Shown here one piece after another: positions 44,441-53,269 of a stretch of DNA of 64,000 nt (its first letter is position 1; each line of letters starts with the position of its first letter). Made by a program: the position numbers and the translations under genes. The stretch comes from Clostridiaceae bacterium BL-3 (GTDB taxonomy: Bacteria > Bacillota > Clostridia > Clostridiales > Clostridiaceae): assembly GCA_902809985.1 (NCBI GenBank), contig CADDXC010000001.1, positions 1,984,001 through 2,048,000 of the forward strand, read 5' to 3'. The notes beneath the pieces are model-generated. The model had not been told where the DNA came from and made no database searches. It saw only the letters and a list, made by a program, of their open reading frames with translations.

Positions 44441-45484
44441 TCATTCTTCCAGTCTGCCGGATACTGCGAAATGCGGAAAATCAATAAATTGGCCATAATA
44501 GTGCCTGAGTGCACGTTTCAAAAAACTGTCACCGATAACCACGTTATAGCCGCCGTCTTCCACAGCAGCGGCAAACTGCCGCTCGTCCGTGAGTCTGAAG
44601 TCCCCCTTCTGCTTCAAATCATCCTTCAGCATGAACCACGATGCAACCGTCACGTCGGCATCGACACTATCAAGTATTCTATTGCGTACCGAGTTTGCCA
44701 GTATTTGCTGATGGATCACAAGCACCCGTTTTCCGGCAAGTCCTGTTAACTTTTCCTTCAGATTTTTCGAAATGAGGGGACAACCTATGGTATACGGTGT
44801 CCCGAAGGTTGATCTCAGGTATTTCGCAGTTTTAAGGCCAGCAGGAGATACAACCAGGTTTTTTTCTGCGGCAGAGGCGTGCTGTACACTGTCAAGACCG
44901 CGGCCCATTCCATAGCAAACGGCCCTACCAAGGCCACTGTGCTCCACCGCCGAAGCCATAAGCTCCCCGGCCTGCAGGCTAGAAAATTCAAGCGGTGTCA
45001 CTCCCAGCACGCCGACGGTGCCGCGTTTTACCGGAAAGCCCTCCGTGGCAAAGCCCTGAAAAAGTTTCAGCATGGCGCTCTCTTCCCCCTCATCATAGAG
45101 GCTGGTCCCGCTCGTCTCAATAGTAATTGCCGGAAGTCCAGTCCTTTTCTCGGCCATGCGCTTAAGTGCACGAAAATCCGTTCCTATGACCGCCGGAACA
45201 GGTGTGCCGATAATCGCCGTAAACGCTGCGTCTATCTTTGATACGGCATCCTGCAGTTTTGTAATCAACCGTTCGTCACATCCGAGTATCGCATCCATGT
45301 CCCGCAGCCCAGCACTGAAAATGGCACTTTTTTTCTGGAACCAGCGCGGCTCATCAAAGCCGCATACGTTCCCGGTACATCCACCTGCATCACAGATCAC
45401 AATAAGACTTCCAAGTTCGAAGAGTACCGATACGGCTCCGGATATATCCGGAGCGAACGGCGACAGATATTTAATCATATTCAT
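44441..45484 (-). CDS. Nitrogenase component 1-like protein, NifK-type (set 2)
   Basis: Nitrogenase component 1 fold of 347 residues, much shorter than true NifK (about 520). VICDAGGCTGNVCGFDEPRW holds Cys31, Cys36 and Cys41 where nitrogenase beta subunits carry cluster ligands. The next segment IIGTPVPAVIGTDF lacks the cysteine that the set 1 homologue has (ICGSPV). NifK partners bind NifD to form a heterotetramer docked by NifH. It begins at once after the NifD-like stop and is followed by hypF. Which cluster it holds cannot be told. Confidence 0.82.
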   Translation of the reverse strand: MNMIKYLSPFAPDISGAVSVLFELGSLIVICDAGGCTGNVCGFDEPRWFQKKSAIFSAGLRDMDAILGCDERLITKLQDAVSKIDAAFTAIIGTPVPAVIGTDFRALKRMAEKRTGLPAITIETSGTSLYDEGEESAMLKLFQGFATEGFPVKRGTVGVLGVTPLEFSSLQAGELMASAVEHSGLGRAVCYGMGRGLDSVQHASAAEKNLVVSPAGLKTAKYLRSTFGTPYTIGCPLISKNLKEKLTGLAGKRVLVIHQQILANSVRNRILDSVDADVTVASWFMLKDDLKQKGDFRLTDERQFAAAVEDGGYNVVIGDSFLKRALRHYYGQFIDFPHFAVSGRLEE

Positions 45485-46786
45485 TCAGTCCTCCTTGCTA
45501 AATACTGTATCGAGCGCTTCAAAAAGTGCCGTCACACCGGCATATCCAAAGGGTTGGAGTTCCTCATTCCAGTCAACTCCGACACATCCCGGATGATAAT
45601 AGGCCGCATCTTTGCCAATGACGGCGTTTACGTTCGAATCATCTGAGTCGTAATAGAGCATGGTCGGAGAAAGATTGGAATAAATTTTTGTCTGCGGACT
45701 GAGCCGTGCAATTTTTTTGAGGTAGGCAAAATTCACATCGCCCACAGTGCCGTAGATTTCGGAAACCGCGAATCCATATCGGATTAACGCCAGTGACAAC
45801 TCAAAGGGGTCGGCATTTGCCCATTCACCTACCGCGAACGTGACATTGTTGTGATCACTGCGAAATTTTTCAACTGATGCGGATGCCATATTGTAATATT
45901 TTCGGTCGTCGAAGGTCACACCCAAGGCCTGACCGAAAAGATGATACTGATTGCGTATTTTGTCCAGCTGATACATCCTTGTCAGTTCAATACTCGGGAT
46001 ATTCAACTTTTTTTCCATGTCCAGCACGGCATGTCTCGCCTCCTGGCTCAGAACAAGATTGAAGTTCGCCTGAGCCATGGTCAAATACTCACCAAAATCC
46101 CGGCATCGGGAAATTTCACGGATCTGATGTATACCCGCCTGTCTTAGGAGAGCATACAGCTCGCAGTCGTCCCTCAGCGGCGAAAAATATCCGATGATAT
46201 TCATTGCATCCGGCTTTTTAGGGACAGGTTTCAGCAGGGAATAAATGGACTGGCACACCGCGACCATGGGCGGTAGACGCCCCTCCCGTGTCAGTGCATA
46301 CATATAGCATGGAATCACGGGAACTCCCGCATGCTCAGATGCCCTTTTGCATACACGTTCCATATCCGTTCCAAGCAGTGCGTCAACACAGGTAATGCAG
46401 ATCATGACAGCCGTTGGCACCGTATCACATGCCTCACAGACCTCCTTAACTGCATTTGGAATTTTGGTCAGATGCCGCCCTGTGACAATATCAGTTTCAT
46501 CCATCGTCATGTAAAAAAATCGTTCTTCATAGCCCTTTTGGCTGAGTGCAGCTGTGTTTCTTCCGCAACAGCCCGGTGAAATAAGCAGCATTACGGAGCC
46601 TGGGATGGCCAGTCCAGCACGTTTGACGCCGAAACCCTGTGCGCCCGGAGAGTTGAACGCCAGCGTTGCAGGTGAACTGTAAATCAAGTGCGTAGACGAA
46701 AGCAGCTCATCTGGTATATCGGAATACCCACGGTGCACTAGTTCTTCGGCGCTTATGTAATATGCCTTATTCATCGGTTTCTTCAT
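45485..46786 (-). CDS. Nitrogenase component 1-like protein, NifD-type (set 2)
   Basis: Nitrogenase component 1 domain protein of 433 residues, shorter than NifD (about 480). [14 protein letters not shown] (Cys73, Cys74) and [14 protein letters not shown] (Cys130, Cys133) lie at the usual cluster-ligand regions. No FeMo-co His/Cys pair typical of true NifD can be recognised. The start overlaps the NifH-like gene by 20 bases, or by 8 if the ATG at 46774 is used; ribosome sites do not decide. It pairs with the next gene downstream. Confidence 0.82.
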   Translation of the reverse strand: MKKPMNKAYYISAEELVHRGYSDIPDELLSSTHLIYSSPATLAFNSPGAQGFGVKRAGLAIPGSVMLLISPGCCGRNTAALSQKGYEERFFYMTMDETDIVTGRHLTKIPNAVKEVCEACDTVPTAVMICITCVDALLGTDMERVCKRASEHAGVPVIPCYMYALTREGRLPPMVAVCQSIYSLLKPVPKKPDAMNIIGYFSPLRDDCELYALLRQAGIHQIREISRCRDFGEYLTMAQANFNLVLSQEARHAVLDMEKKLNIPSIELTRMYQLDKIRNQYHLFGQALGVTFDDRKYYNMASASVEKFRSDHNNVTFAVGEWANADPFELSLALIRYGFAVSEIYGTVGDVNFAYLKKIARLSPQTKIYSNLSPTMLYYDSDDSNVNAVIGKDAAYYHPGCVGVDWNEELQPFGYAGVTALFEALDTVFSKED

Positions 46787-47531
46787 CCCCAGACAATAAC
46801 TCTGCCAGGTCGAAAAATTTGCAGCTTACAGGCAGTGAAGCATCCCCCTCTATGACAGTTTTCCCCATATCTTCGTATCGAATAATATCGTCACTTCTCG
46901 GAATATCCGCAACAATTGGCAGACCGACATTTAAGGCAAACGCCCGGACTTTTTCCTCCTCATGATCCACATTTCTACGATTAAATACGATGCCGCGCAC
47001 CTTTGCGTAACTGCGGTCGGCAAAATTATGGACGGCGGTGTTGATATTATTTGCAGCATAAAGTGCCATTTTTTCACCGGAAGTAACAATCAGCACCTCT
47101 GATGCATACTCCTCCCGTATCGGTGCGGCAAATCCACCGCACACAACGTCTCCGAGCACGTCGTAAAGGACAACATCGGGGCGGTATTTTTCAAAAAGAT
47201 CCAGATCGTTCAACAAGCTGAATGTCGTAATGATTCCACGGCCCGCACACCCGAGCCCCGGAGTCGGCCCACCGGTCTCGATGCACAAGACATGCCCAAA
47301 GCCCTCTTTTGTGATTTCCTCCAGATGATCCGGCTCTCGGTCGAATTTTCGCAAATAATCCATAACTGGCATGACCCGATTCCCGGCAAGCAGGTTGATC
47401 GTCGAATCCGCTTTCGGATCGCAGCCAATCTGGATTACTTTTTTCCCAAGAGAAGCAAATGCAGCACTTAGATTACTCGTAATCATTGATTTTCCTATTC
47501 CACCTTTCCCGTAAACAGCTATTTTTATCAT
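46767..47531 (-). CDS. NifH-like ATPase iron protein (set 2)
   Basis: Fe-protein of 254 residues. P-loop GKGGIGKSM (the third residue after Lys is Met where Thr is normal), switch region GCDPKADST, and both [4Fe-4S] cysteines: GLGCAGRGI (Cys95) and [11 protein letters not shown] (Cys131). The fold and dimer cluster are those of nitrogenase iron proteins, protochlorophyllide reductase BchL and CfbC. The overlap with the upstream NifK-like gene is four bases (ATGA) and it runs into the NifD-like gene. Confidence 0.9.
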   Translation of the reverse strand: MIKIAVYGKGGIGKSMITSNLSAAFASLGKKVIQIGCDPKADSTINLLAGNRVMPVMDYLRKFDREPDHLEEITKEGFGHVLCIETGGPTPGLGCAGRGIITTFSLLNDLDLFEKYRPDVVLYDVLGDVVCGGFAAPIREEYASEVLIVTSGEKMALYAANNINTAVHNFADRSYAKVRGIVFNRRNVDHEEEKVRAFALNVGLPIVADIPRSDDIIRYEDMGKTVIEGDASLPVSCKFFDLAELLSGDEETDE

Positions 47532-48676
47532 ATCGTTTCCTCCAGTTTCAGCTTTCTATTAATCAAATTCGGTATTTGTTCCCGGTAGCACCTTCCGGAA
47601 AATGCCTCGTGCGGCAGACTGTAAAACGATACGTCATCCGGACATATCGGCTTATAGAGAGGATCCGCTATGACACTGCCGGCTAAAGCAAACTGTCTCG
47701 CTGCATCATCCTCATTTGGAATGAGAACATCCCCCTCCGCCGTCAGTTCTTCCGTTGTTTCCAGCGGACAGAGTACCCTGACTGATCTACCGGATTCCAC
47801 CTCGATTGCACGTGCAAGCGATCCAGCAAATATGCTTTCGCCGACAACTGTCAGTCCGCCATCCGATCCACTTTTCCGCTCTGCACAGGGCACACTGCTT
47901 TTTCCACTCTTTGCAGCTCTTCTAAGTACATGGGCAAGGATGTCGGCAAACCCGATTCCAAATGGAACACCGGCAACGTATGGAGTACCGAACTGTTTTT
48001 GCAGCATTTTTGCGGTGGCAAGACCGCTGTATGACACAACAAGGTTGACATGTGCACTGCCCGCCAGGCTGATACGATCCAAATCACTCCCCATTGCCAT
48101 GCAGGATACAAGCCTAAATCCACTTTCGGCGAGCCACCGTTTGATCGATTCCACGCTGCCATTTATTGAGAAGTCCAATGGTGTTGCCCCGATAATATTC
48201 ACGGAGAGATCTTTAGACCTGGCAACATCTCCATGGCAAAAATACTTCACGACAGTCTCCAATGCACAGGAAGCACCGGTAAGATAGGAGTGCATGCCAT
48301 TTGTGCTCAAGCCGAAGGTCGGGATACCGGTCTTTTCACCGATCACCTTGGCAATTGCCTTAAAGTCCGTCCCGATCATCATTGCCACCGGAGAACCGCA
48401 TATGGCGATGAACCTCGGCGAAAGTTCCCCAGCCGTATTCACAATATCGCCAATCAATCTATTGTCGTCACCCAGGATGGCCTCCGTCTCCGTCAGTGCG
48501 GATATATAGATCATGCTGTCCAGATCATACCACCTGGGCTCGTCATGCGTTGTATATGTAGAATTGCATCCCGATGCGTCATGAATTACAGTCATTCCCC
48601 CAAGCTCAAAGAGAGCGGAGCAGACACCCGAAATATCCGCCGTATAAGTTGATATAATTCTTGCCGTCTGTCTCAT
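47528..48676 (-). CDS. Nitrogenase component 1-like protein, NifK-type (set 1)
   Basis: Protein of 382 residues with the same N-terminal pattern as the set 2 NifK-like gene: [20 protein letters not shown] (Cys37) and [15 protein letters not shown] (Cys93). [18 protein letters not shown] is typical for this fold. It retains the second cysteine that the set 2 homologue lacks. The ATG overlaps the fusion gene stop by four bases and its own stop overlaps the NifH-like gene by four. Partner of the NifH-NifD-like fusion by position. Confidence 0.82.
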   Translation of the reverse strand: MRQTARIISTYTADISGVCSALFELGGMTVIHDASGCNSTYTTHDEPRWYDLDSMIYISALTETEAILGDDNRLIGDIVNTAGELSPRFIAICGSPVAMMIGTDFKAIAKVIGEKTGIPTFGLSTNGMHSYLTGASCALETVVKYFCHGDVARSKDLSVNIIGATPLDFSINGSVESIKRWLAESGFRLVSCMAMGSDLDRISLAGSAHVNLVVSYSGLATAKMLQKQFGTPYVAGVPFGIGFADILAHVLRRAAKSGKSSVPCAERKSGSDGGLTVVGESIFAGSLARAIEVESGRSVRVLCPLETTEELTAEGDVLIPNEDDAARQFALAGSVIADPLYKPICPDDVSFYSLPHEAFSGRCYREQIPNLINRKLKLEETI

Positions 48677-50775
48677 AAGCAGCTCTCACACCCCAATCCT
48701 TTATACTGGATGACCGTTTTCACGTCCTTTTCGTGCAGATATGCATCGGTCATCATTTCGGCAAGACGGACGATCCCATCAAAACCGTACATTCCGCCGC
48801 CTGCCACGATATTTACAAAATGGCCTGTTTCATTGAAATACGCAGCCTTCTGGCCGATAGCCAAAACTTTTTCATCATGGCTGCCATGAGCGGCAAACCG
48901 CATCTTCGGGTGAACCGTCGAGGACAGCACAAGTTCCGGTTTATTTTCTTTCAGCCAGACAAAATCCCGCCCGTCCTCATCGAGAAAACTGTCCACATAG
49001 ACTTTTTTCACCGCAAAGTCGTGTTCCACAAGCAGGCGAGCTAATCCGAGAGGACGCGGTGTCGAGGTGTAGTCGATGGCAATCGGTATATTTCCAATAA
49101 TACGGTATGCGTCTTTAAGGGCCTTGTCCGCTCTGTCCATGGCATCCGAGAAATCTGGCATCTTAATTTCAAGAACATTAGAAAGTTTCCTGTAATTTTC
49201 CATGATTTCTTTGTACGAATAACTCAGCGGCAGATACAGATAATTCTGTCCAAGCCTTTGACAAAGTTCCTCACCAGCAGCAAACGCTGCGGGAAGATAT
49301 GTAATATTGACGGCGCTTTCCGCCATCTTCAAATAGTCTCCATAAGTTTTACAGAGTGCAATATCCCTGATCTCGAAGCCTGCGCCGCGTATTAAGGAAA
49401 CAAATTCACTCGATTCGTCAGTGGGCCTGTCGTTTCCGATGATATTGACATATTTTTTATTCTTCTGCACCGATCTTAATGGACTGTACAGCTGTCGGCG
49501 CATAATCTGATCCATTGTCAGTCCACTCTTGCGCATCGTGGGAGTCATATAACACTCAACAAAATCAACGCCGGGAAAACGCGTGCTCAGTTCAGTCAGA
49601 GCTACTTTGAAATCACAACCAGTAAAAAGATGGATACAGCTGATAAACACAAGCACAGCCGGTGGAAGCGTATCCATTTTATTCAGAATATCAGCCGTAC
49701 CATCGACAATATTCCGCTCCATACTGCCATCCAAAAGGTCGTTCTCATGAACCGAAACCCAGGACATCCTATCCATGGCGTTCATCTCAGCCGCGGTGAG
49801 AATGACACCGCGCAGACATCCCTCGGCACAAACGAATACCTGGTGCGACTGTGGTATCAGCATCCCCGTATGCACGATGTTCCATGGTCCCCTGGCCGGT
49901 GCATTGTATTCCAGCCCGGAGAGAAACGGTGACGGAAATTCGGCATCACGTATTCTTATTTCCTCTCCGATCATACCTGCTTTTCCATTGATTTTTTTCA
50001 GCACACTGTTTCTCCTTCTCTTTTGCTTATGCATGTGCAGTATATTTTCAGAGAGGCTGCGGTATTGAGAAGCCATTTTGCTGTCTGGAAAGGCTTCGAT
50101 AACTGTCTTATTCAGCAGTTCCGCATCTCGTACAGTCTCACTCAAATCAAGCGCTCCGGCGATTTCTGTATGGAAATCAGCCGCCAGTTCTTTCACCTTT
50201 TTCTCCTCGTTTTTTACGTTTCGGCGATTTAAGATCAGCCCGCCGAGAGAAGCGTAGCCACGGCCTTTAAAATCTTCCACAGCCATAGCAATATTTGCCG
50301 CTGCGTAAATCGACATATTTTCTCCAGATGTTATAATGAATACACTATCGGCATAGCCACCGTGCATGGGCATGGAAAATCCGCCACAGACCACATCTCC
50401 GAGCACGTCATACATTACAACGTCTGGTTTGTATGTTTCATATGCGCCCTTCTGGGCGAGCTTTTCAAGTGCGGCGATGATACCTCGTCCCGCGCAGCCA
50501 CGCCCCGGCAAAGGGCCACCCGCTTCAACGCAGATTACTCCGTCAAAGCCGACGCATACCATATCATCCAGTGCAAAATCATTGTTATATTTTCTCACAA
50601 GCTCCAACACAGTGGGTATTTTTGTACCGCCGTGAAGGATGGCGGTGGAATCTGCCTTCGGGTCACAGCCTATCTGCATGACCCTGAGCCCTTTTTCAGC
50701 CATCGCCGCCGCCAGATTTGAAACCGTGGTTGATTTCCCGATACCACCTTTTCCATATACAGCTAACTTAATCAT
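48673..50775 (-). CDS. NifH-NifD-like fusion protein (set 1)
   Basis: Single open frame of 700 residues. Residues 1-250 are a complete iron protein: P-loop [18 protein letters not shown], Cys94 in GRGCAGRGI and Cys130 in GDVVCGGF. A linker rich in Lys/Arg (about 250-262, HKQKRRRN) leads to a component 1 domain of about 430 residues with VCAEGCLRG (Cys316, Cys320) and [13 protein letters not shown] (Cys380, Cys387). No stop or frameshift sign lies in the linker, so the fusion looks real. It starts at the ATG after AGGAGGTGGAAAAA. It couples to the NifK-like gene. Confidence 0.88.
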   Translation of the reverse strand: MIKLAVYGKGGIGKSTTVSNLAAAMAEKGLRVMQIGCDPKADSTAILHGGTKIPTVLELVRKYNNDFALDDMVCVGFDGVICVEAGGPLPGRGCAGRGIIAALEKLAQKGAYETYKPDVVMYDVLGDVVCGGFSMPMHGGYADSVFIITSGENMSIYAAANIAMAVEDFKGRGYASLGGLILNRRNVKNEEKKVKELAADFHTEIAGALDLSETVRDAELLNKTVIEAFPDSKMASQYRSLSENILHMHKQKRRRNSVLKKINGKAGMIGEEIRIRDAEFPSPFLSGLEYNAPARGPWNIVHTGMLIPQSHQVFVCAEGCLRGVILTAAEMNAMDRMSWVSVHENDLLDGSMERNIVDGTADILNKMDTLPPAVLVFISCIHLFTGCDFKVALTELSTRFPGVDFVECYMTPTMRKSGLTMDQIMRRQLYSPLRSVQKNKKYVNIIGNDRPTDESSEFVSLIRGAGFEIRDIALCKTYGDYLKMAESAVNITYLPAAFAAGEELCQRLGQNYLYLPLSYSYKEIMENYRKLSNVLEIKMPDFSDAMDRADKALKDAYRIIGNIPIAIDYTSTPRPLGLARLLVEHDFAVKKVYVDSFLDEDGRDFVWLKENKPELVLSSTVHPKMRFAAHGSHDEKVLAIGQKAAYFNETGHFVNIVAGGGMYGFDGIVRLAEMMTDAYLHEKDVKTVIQYKGLGCESCL

Positions 50776-50823
50776 TTTTTCCACCTCCTGCATAATTTTT
50801 CTGCACTGAAATTATACTTCAGC

Positions 50824-50850
50824 GCAAAATCATTGTTATATTTTCTCACA
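50824..50850. repeat. 27-base duplicate of the nifH-like coding sequence at the hydE end
   Basis: A 27-base stretch, GCAAAATCATTGTTATATTT plus TTCTCACA-type end, is identical to 50573-50599 inside the NifH part of the fusion gene (codons for about residues 60-68, RKYNNDFA). The match extends to about 31 of 33 bases. In this copy it supplies the hydE stop codon. It looks like a scar of duplication or deletion when hydE was joined to this operon. Confidence 0.7.
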
Positions 50851-51964
50851 TTTCTGTTGTAGGGCAGGGATCAGAGTTTGGTACTTCCATCTGCCGATCA
50901 AAATGGTCCCCTTTTGAGAAGTCTGGAACAAAGCCGGCGGTTTGTATCCGGCCGGCAAGGCAGTGGAAGCATTCCGCTGATTCCTCACCCATACAGATTT
51001 TATTATCATAGAGAGAGTAATCTCTGCGGTGCTCCGTCGGGGAAAGGTTTGGCATAACCACGTTAGCACTTGCCTGAAAACCTTTCTCCCTGCCAATTGG
51101 GTCAACAGTACCAAGTGCAGTCGTTGCAGGAAGCAGCGATTTTGGCAACAGAAACCTTAAAAGCGAGAGCAATATCAGCGTCGTCCTTGACGAAGGTTCA
51201 TAATAATTTGCGAATTGAGTGTCCTTATGCGGAATAAAAGGACCTATTCCTACCATATGAGGCTGTAAATCTCGAAGAAATATAAAATCCTCAGCCAGTG
51301 TATCATACGTCTGATAAGGTGAATCCACCATAAATCCAGAACCAACCTGATAGCCTATTTCCTTGAGATTATACAGGCACTGCATACGGTTTCTGAGACT
51401 CAGTTCAGGCGGATGAAGCTTTCTGTAATGTGCTTCATCGGCCGTTTCATGCCGCAAAAGGTATCGATCTGCACCGGCGTCAAAAAGCCGCCTATATGAG
51501 TCTCGGCTCCTTTCTCCCAATGAAAGCGTAACCGCACTCTCAGGAAAACTGGCTTTGATGGCTGAGACAATATGGCACATCCGTTCATCGGTATAATATA
51601 TATCCTCACCGCTCTGTAATACAAAAGTCCGATATCCAAGCCTGTATCCGATTGTACAACAGTTTAGGATTTCCTCATCTGAGAGTCTGTATCTGCGCGC
51701 ATTAAAATTGCTTCTTCGAATACCACAGTAATAGCAGTCGTTTCTGCAGAAACTTGAAAACTCTATAAGCCCGCGGAAATATATTTTTCGATCATAGTAT
51801 TTTTCCCTGATTTCTTCCGCACGACAGGCAAGCAGAGAAAGCACCTCCGTCTGTGCATTCTGTAAAAAAAACCTCAATATTTCAGAAAGTTCCCTTTTAC
51901 AGGCATTATTCAAAAAGTCAGTCAGTTTCGACGCGTCATTTGCGTCATTCAATTGAATCGTCAT
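50846..51964 (-). CDS. hydE: HydE radical SAM enzyme
   Basis: Radical SAM enzyme of 372 residues. CX3CX2C at residues 73-80 (SFCRNDCYYCGIRR) binds the SAM cluster. The C-terminal CX7CX2C (KICMGEESAECFHCL) matches the accessory cluster site of HydE. LIEFSSFCRNDC, LQSGEDIYYTDE and LSLGERSRDSYR are typical HydE segments. In [FeFe]-hydrogenase maturation HydE works on the complex made by HydG, and HydF takes the product; neither hydG nor hydF is here. The ATG at 51964 has AGAGGTGG upstream; an ATG at 51988 is possible. It is 70 bases ahead of the fusion gene. Confidence 0.92.
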   Translation of the reverse strand: MTIQLNDANDASKLTDFLNNACKRELSEILRFFLQNAQTEVLSLLACRAEEIREKYYDRKIYFRGLIEFSSFCRNDCYYCGIRRSNFNARRYRLSDEEILNCCTIGYRLGYRTFVLQSGEDIYYTDERMCHIVSAIKASFPESAVTLSLGERSRDSYRRLFDAGADRYLLRHETADEAHYRKLHPPELSLRNRMQCLYNLKEIGYQVGSGFMVDSPYQTYDTLAEDFIFLRDLQPHMVGIGPFIPHKDTQFANYYEPSSRTTLILLSLLRFLLPKSLLPATTALGTVDPIGREKGFQASANVVMPNLSPTEHRRDYSLYDNKICMGEESAECFHCLAGRIQTAGFVPDFSKGDHFDRQMEVPNSDPCPTTEM

Positions 51965-51984
51965 CGCCCACCACCTCTTCTCTG

Positions 51985-52041
51985 TCATTTACCATAGCGT
52001 CCAACTTCCACAGCGCCTCCGGTTATTTTGGGTAAAGTCAT
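51985..52041 (-). other. Possible 18-codon leader frame before hydE
   Basis: GGGGAGG is followed by ATG and a frame MTLPKITGGAVEVGRYGK that ends in TGA overlapping the upstream hydE ATG at 51988. The spacing from GGAGG is too short for normal initiation. It may be a relic of an upstream gene or a coupling leader. Confidence 0.2.
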
Positions 52042-52087
52042 TACCTCCCCTTATTATAAGCTTCTGGTTTATTTCGGTTAGACAAAT

Positions 52088-52117
52088 AATAGCCGTATCC
52101 TGACGGATACGGCTATT
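52088..52117 (-). terminator. Strong stem-loop between the TM1266-like gene and hydE
   Basis: AATAGCCGTATCC and GGATACGGCTATT form a 13-bp stem with a four-base loop. The flanks are T-rich on the minus strand (ATTATTTGTC). It could end the regulator transcript or attenuate entry into the hydE operon. Confidence 0.7.
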
Positions 52118-52193
52118 TCATATTTAACAGCTATATCGATCTTTCGTCTCAAAAAAATTTTGACGTCAGGCTGATATTTGTTTGATTTAATTA

Positions 52194-52445
52194 TTAATTT
52201 GTAACATTAGAATATACCGTTTTTGCAGTAACTCCTTTAATTCGACCGATTTTCCCCGCAATAGTATTGATCTTGTCCTGCGGAGCATCAATCACGATGC
52301 TAATAATATTGATTCCCTTTTCACGATAGGGAAGTCCCATGCGCCCAATAATATAGGAACCGTATTCATGCAACAGATCATTGATCTGCTCTGCACATTC
52401 CCTGCTTTCCGCAATGATTGCGATAATGGCCACTCTTGTTTCCAT
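52194..52445 (-). CDS. TM1266-type putative iron-only hydrogenase system regulator
   Basis: Small ACT/NikR-like protein of 83 residues starting METRVAIIAIIAE, with YGSYIIGRMGLPYREKGINIISIVID and GKIGRIKGVTAKTVYSN. The family is named after TM1266 and occurs with [FeFe]-hydrogenase maturases. It probably senses a metabolite or binds DNA/nickel-like ligands as a small regulator, but this is unproven. The ATG at 52445 follows GAGGTGGTGCCG. Its promoter lies at 52486-52514. Confidence 0.85.
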   Translation of the reverse strand: METRVAIIAIIAESRECAEQINDLLHEYGSYIIGRMGLPYREKGINIISIVIDAPQDKINTIAGKIGRIKGVTAKTVYSNVTN

Positions 52446-52485
52446 CGGCACCACCTCATAATTTACCAATTCTTTTATGATATTG

Positions 52486-52514
52486 ATTATATTTCAATTT
52501 CAGTAAAAAGTCAA
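52486..52514 (-). promoter_or_regulatory. Sigma-A promoter of the TM1266-like gene
   Basis: Minus-strand TTGACT (52514-52509) and TATAAT (52491-52486) are 17 bases apart, about 40 bases upstream of the ATG. Near-consensus. Confidence 0.75.
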
Positions 52515-52679
52515 ATAATAAGAATACCGTTAATTAAGGTTAAGATGGAGTAAGCCCTTATAAACAAACTCCATTTACACTAAAATTTTCTACTGTATAA
52601 TCCCTATATTTTATGATATACTATTAGTAATAAGAGGGTGGATTATGAATTTAGTCTGCTTAGTAAATTGTATAGTTTA

Positions 52680-52720
52680 AATAATAGATAGGTCTTGTCA
52701 GGGACTATCTATTATTCTTT
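52680..52720. terminator. Hairpin ATAATAGATAG type, end of the 59-residue gene
   Basis: AATAATAGATAG and CTATCTATTATT form a long stem with a short T-rich flank on the plus strand (CTTTTT). It overlaps the stop of the small minus-strand gene. A near copy is at 14702-14736. Confidence 0.65.
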
Positions 52721-52884
52721 TTGGAATTATTTATGTTTACTTTAGTACCGGATGATATTTCATCAGGTCTCAAAGTTATTTTATTTTCGATTTTAATATC
52801 TGATTTTTTATCAGATAATGCCACTATACAAATAACAGTGATTGAAAATAAACTAAAGAACAATACTAAATATCCTTCTGACAT
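52705..52884 (-). CDS. Small membrane-anchored protein, 59 residues, unknown
   Basis: Protein of 59 residues starting MSEGYLVLFFSLFSITVICI, one predicted membrane helix, then a polar, lysine- and asparagine-rich tail ending KKNNR. GAGGTGATGCGTTT lies upstream of the ATG with normal spacing, and the terminator follows at the stop. The opposite-strand frame over the same bases has no site. I do not recognise the family. The surrounding gap 52446-53269 otherwise holds promoter, hairpins and a possible relic. Confidence 0.5.
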   Translation of the reverse strand: MSEGYLVLFFSLFSITVICIVALSDKKSDIKIENKITLRPDEISSGTKVNINNSKKNNR

Positions 52885-53028
52885 AAACGCATCACCTCTT
52901 CTTCATACGCAGACATTATTAACCATGATCCACCCATAACTAAAGAAGAGGTACCCTTATACAATTTTTCTTATTACATTTAAACTATATCATATCCCGT
53001 AATTCTATTAAAGCCAGAAACATTGTAG

Positions 53029-53220
53029 ACAATAACAGAACTATGTGGAAAAAGATACAGGGAAAACGGATTCATCAACCTTTCACTTAGAGTCGACATC
53101 GCTGAATATAAAATAAATTCATTTCTAGAATGTATTCGTGATGAGGAAAAATTAGTTGATATAAAAACTATAAATAAAAAAATTACTACAGGAATATATC
53201 CCATAGTAATTCCAAATTAA
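53029..53220 (+). pseudogene. Possible coding relic
   Basis: An open frame of 63 codons without start (ITELCGKRYRENGF...DIKTINKKITTG...PIVIPN) follows an in-frame TAG. The amino acid pattern looks protein-like but I do not recognise it. It may be the 3' remnant of a lost gene. Confidence 0.25.
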
Positions 53221-53269
53221 TTTTTATCATAATCCACATTGTTTTACACAAATTCGTAGACACACTAAC

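Noticed and set aside
44441-50775. Reading the cluster as a true nitrogenase (nifHDK)
   Set aside because: The component 1 proteins are only about 350-430 residues, the FeMo-cofactor ligands are not visible, and nifB, nifE, nifN and nifV are absent.
52721-52939. Plus-strand frame of 72 codons starting TTG-like
   Set aside because: No ribosome site and no recognisable protein; the minus strand over the same bases has a gene with good start and terminator.
52980-53204. Minus-strand frame of 74 codons with hydrophobic start
   Set aside because: Poor ribosome site and composition; a relic on the plus strand explains the region as well. Neither is strong.
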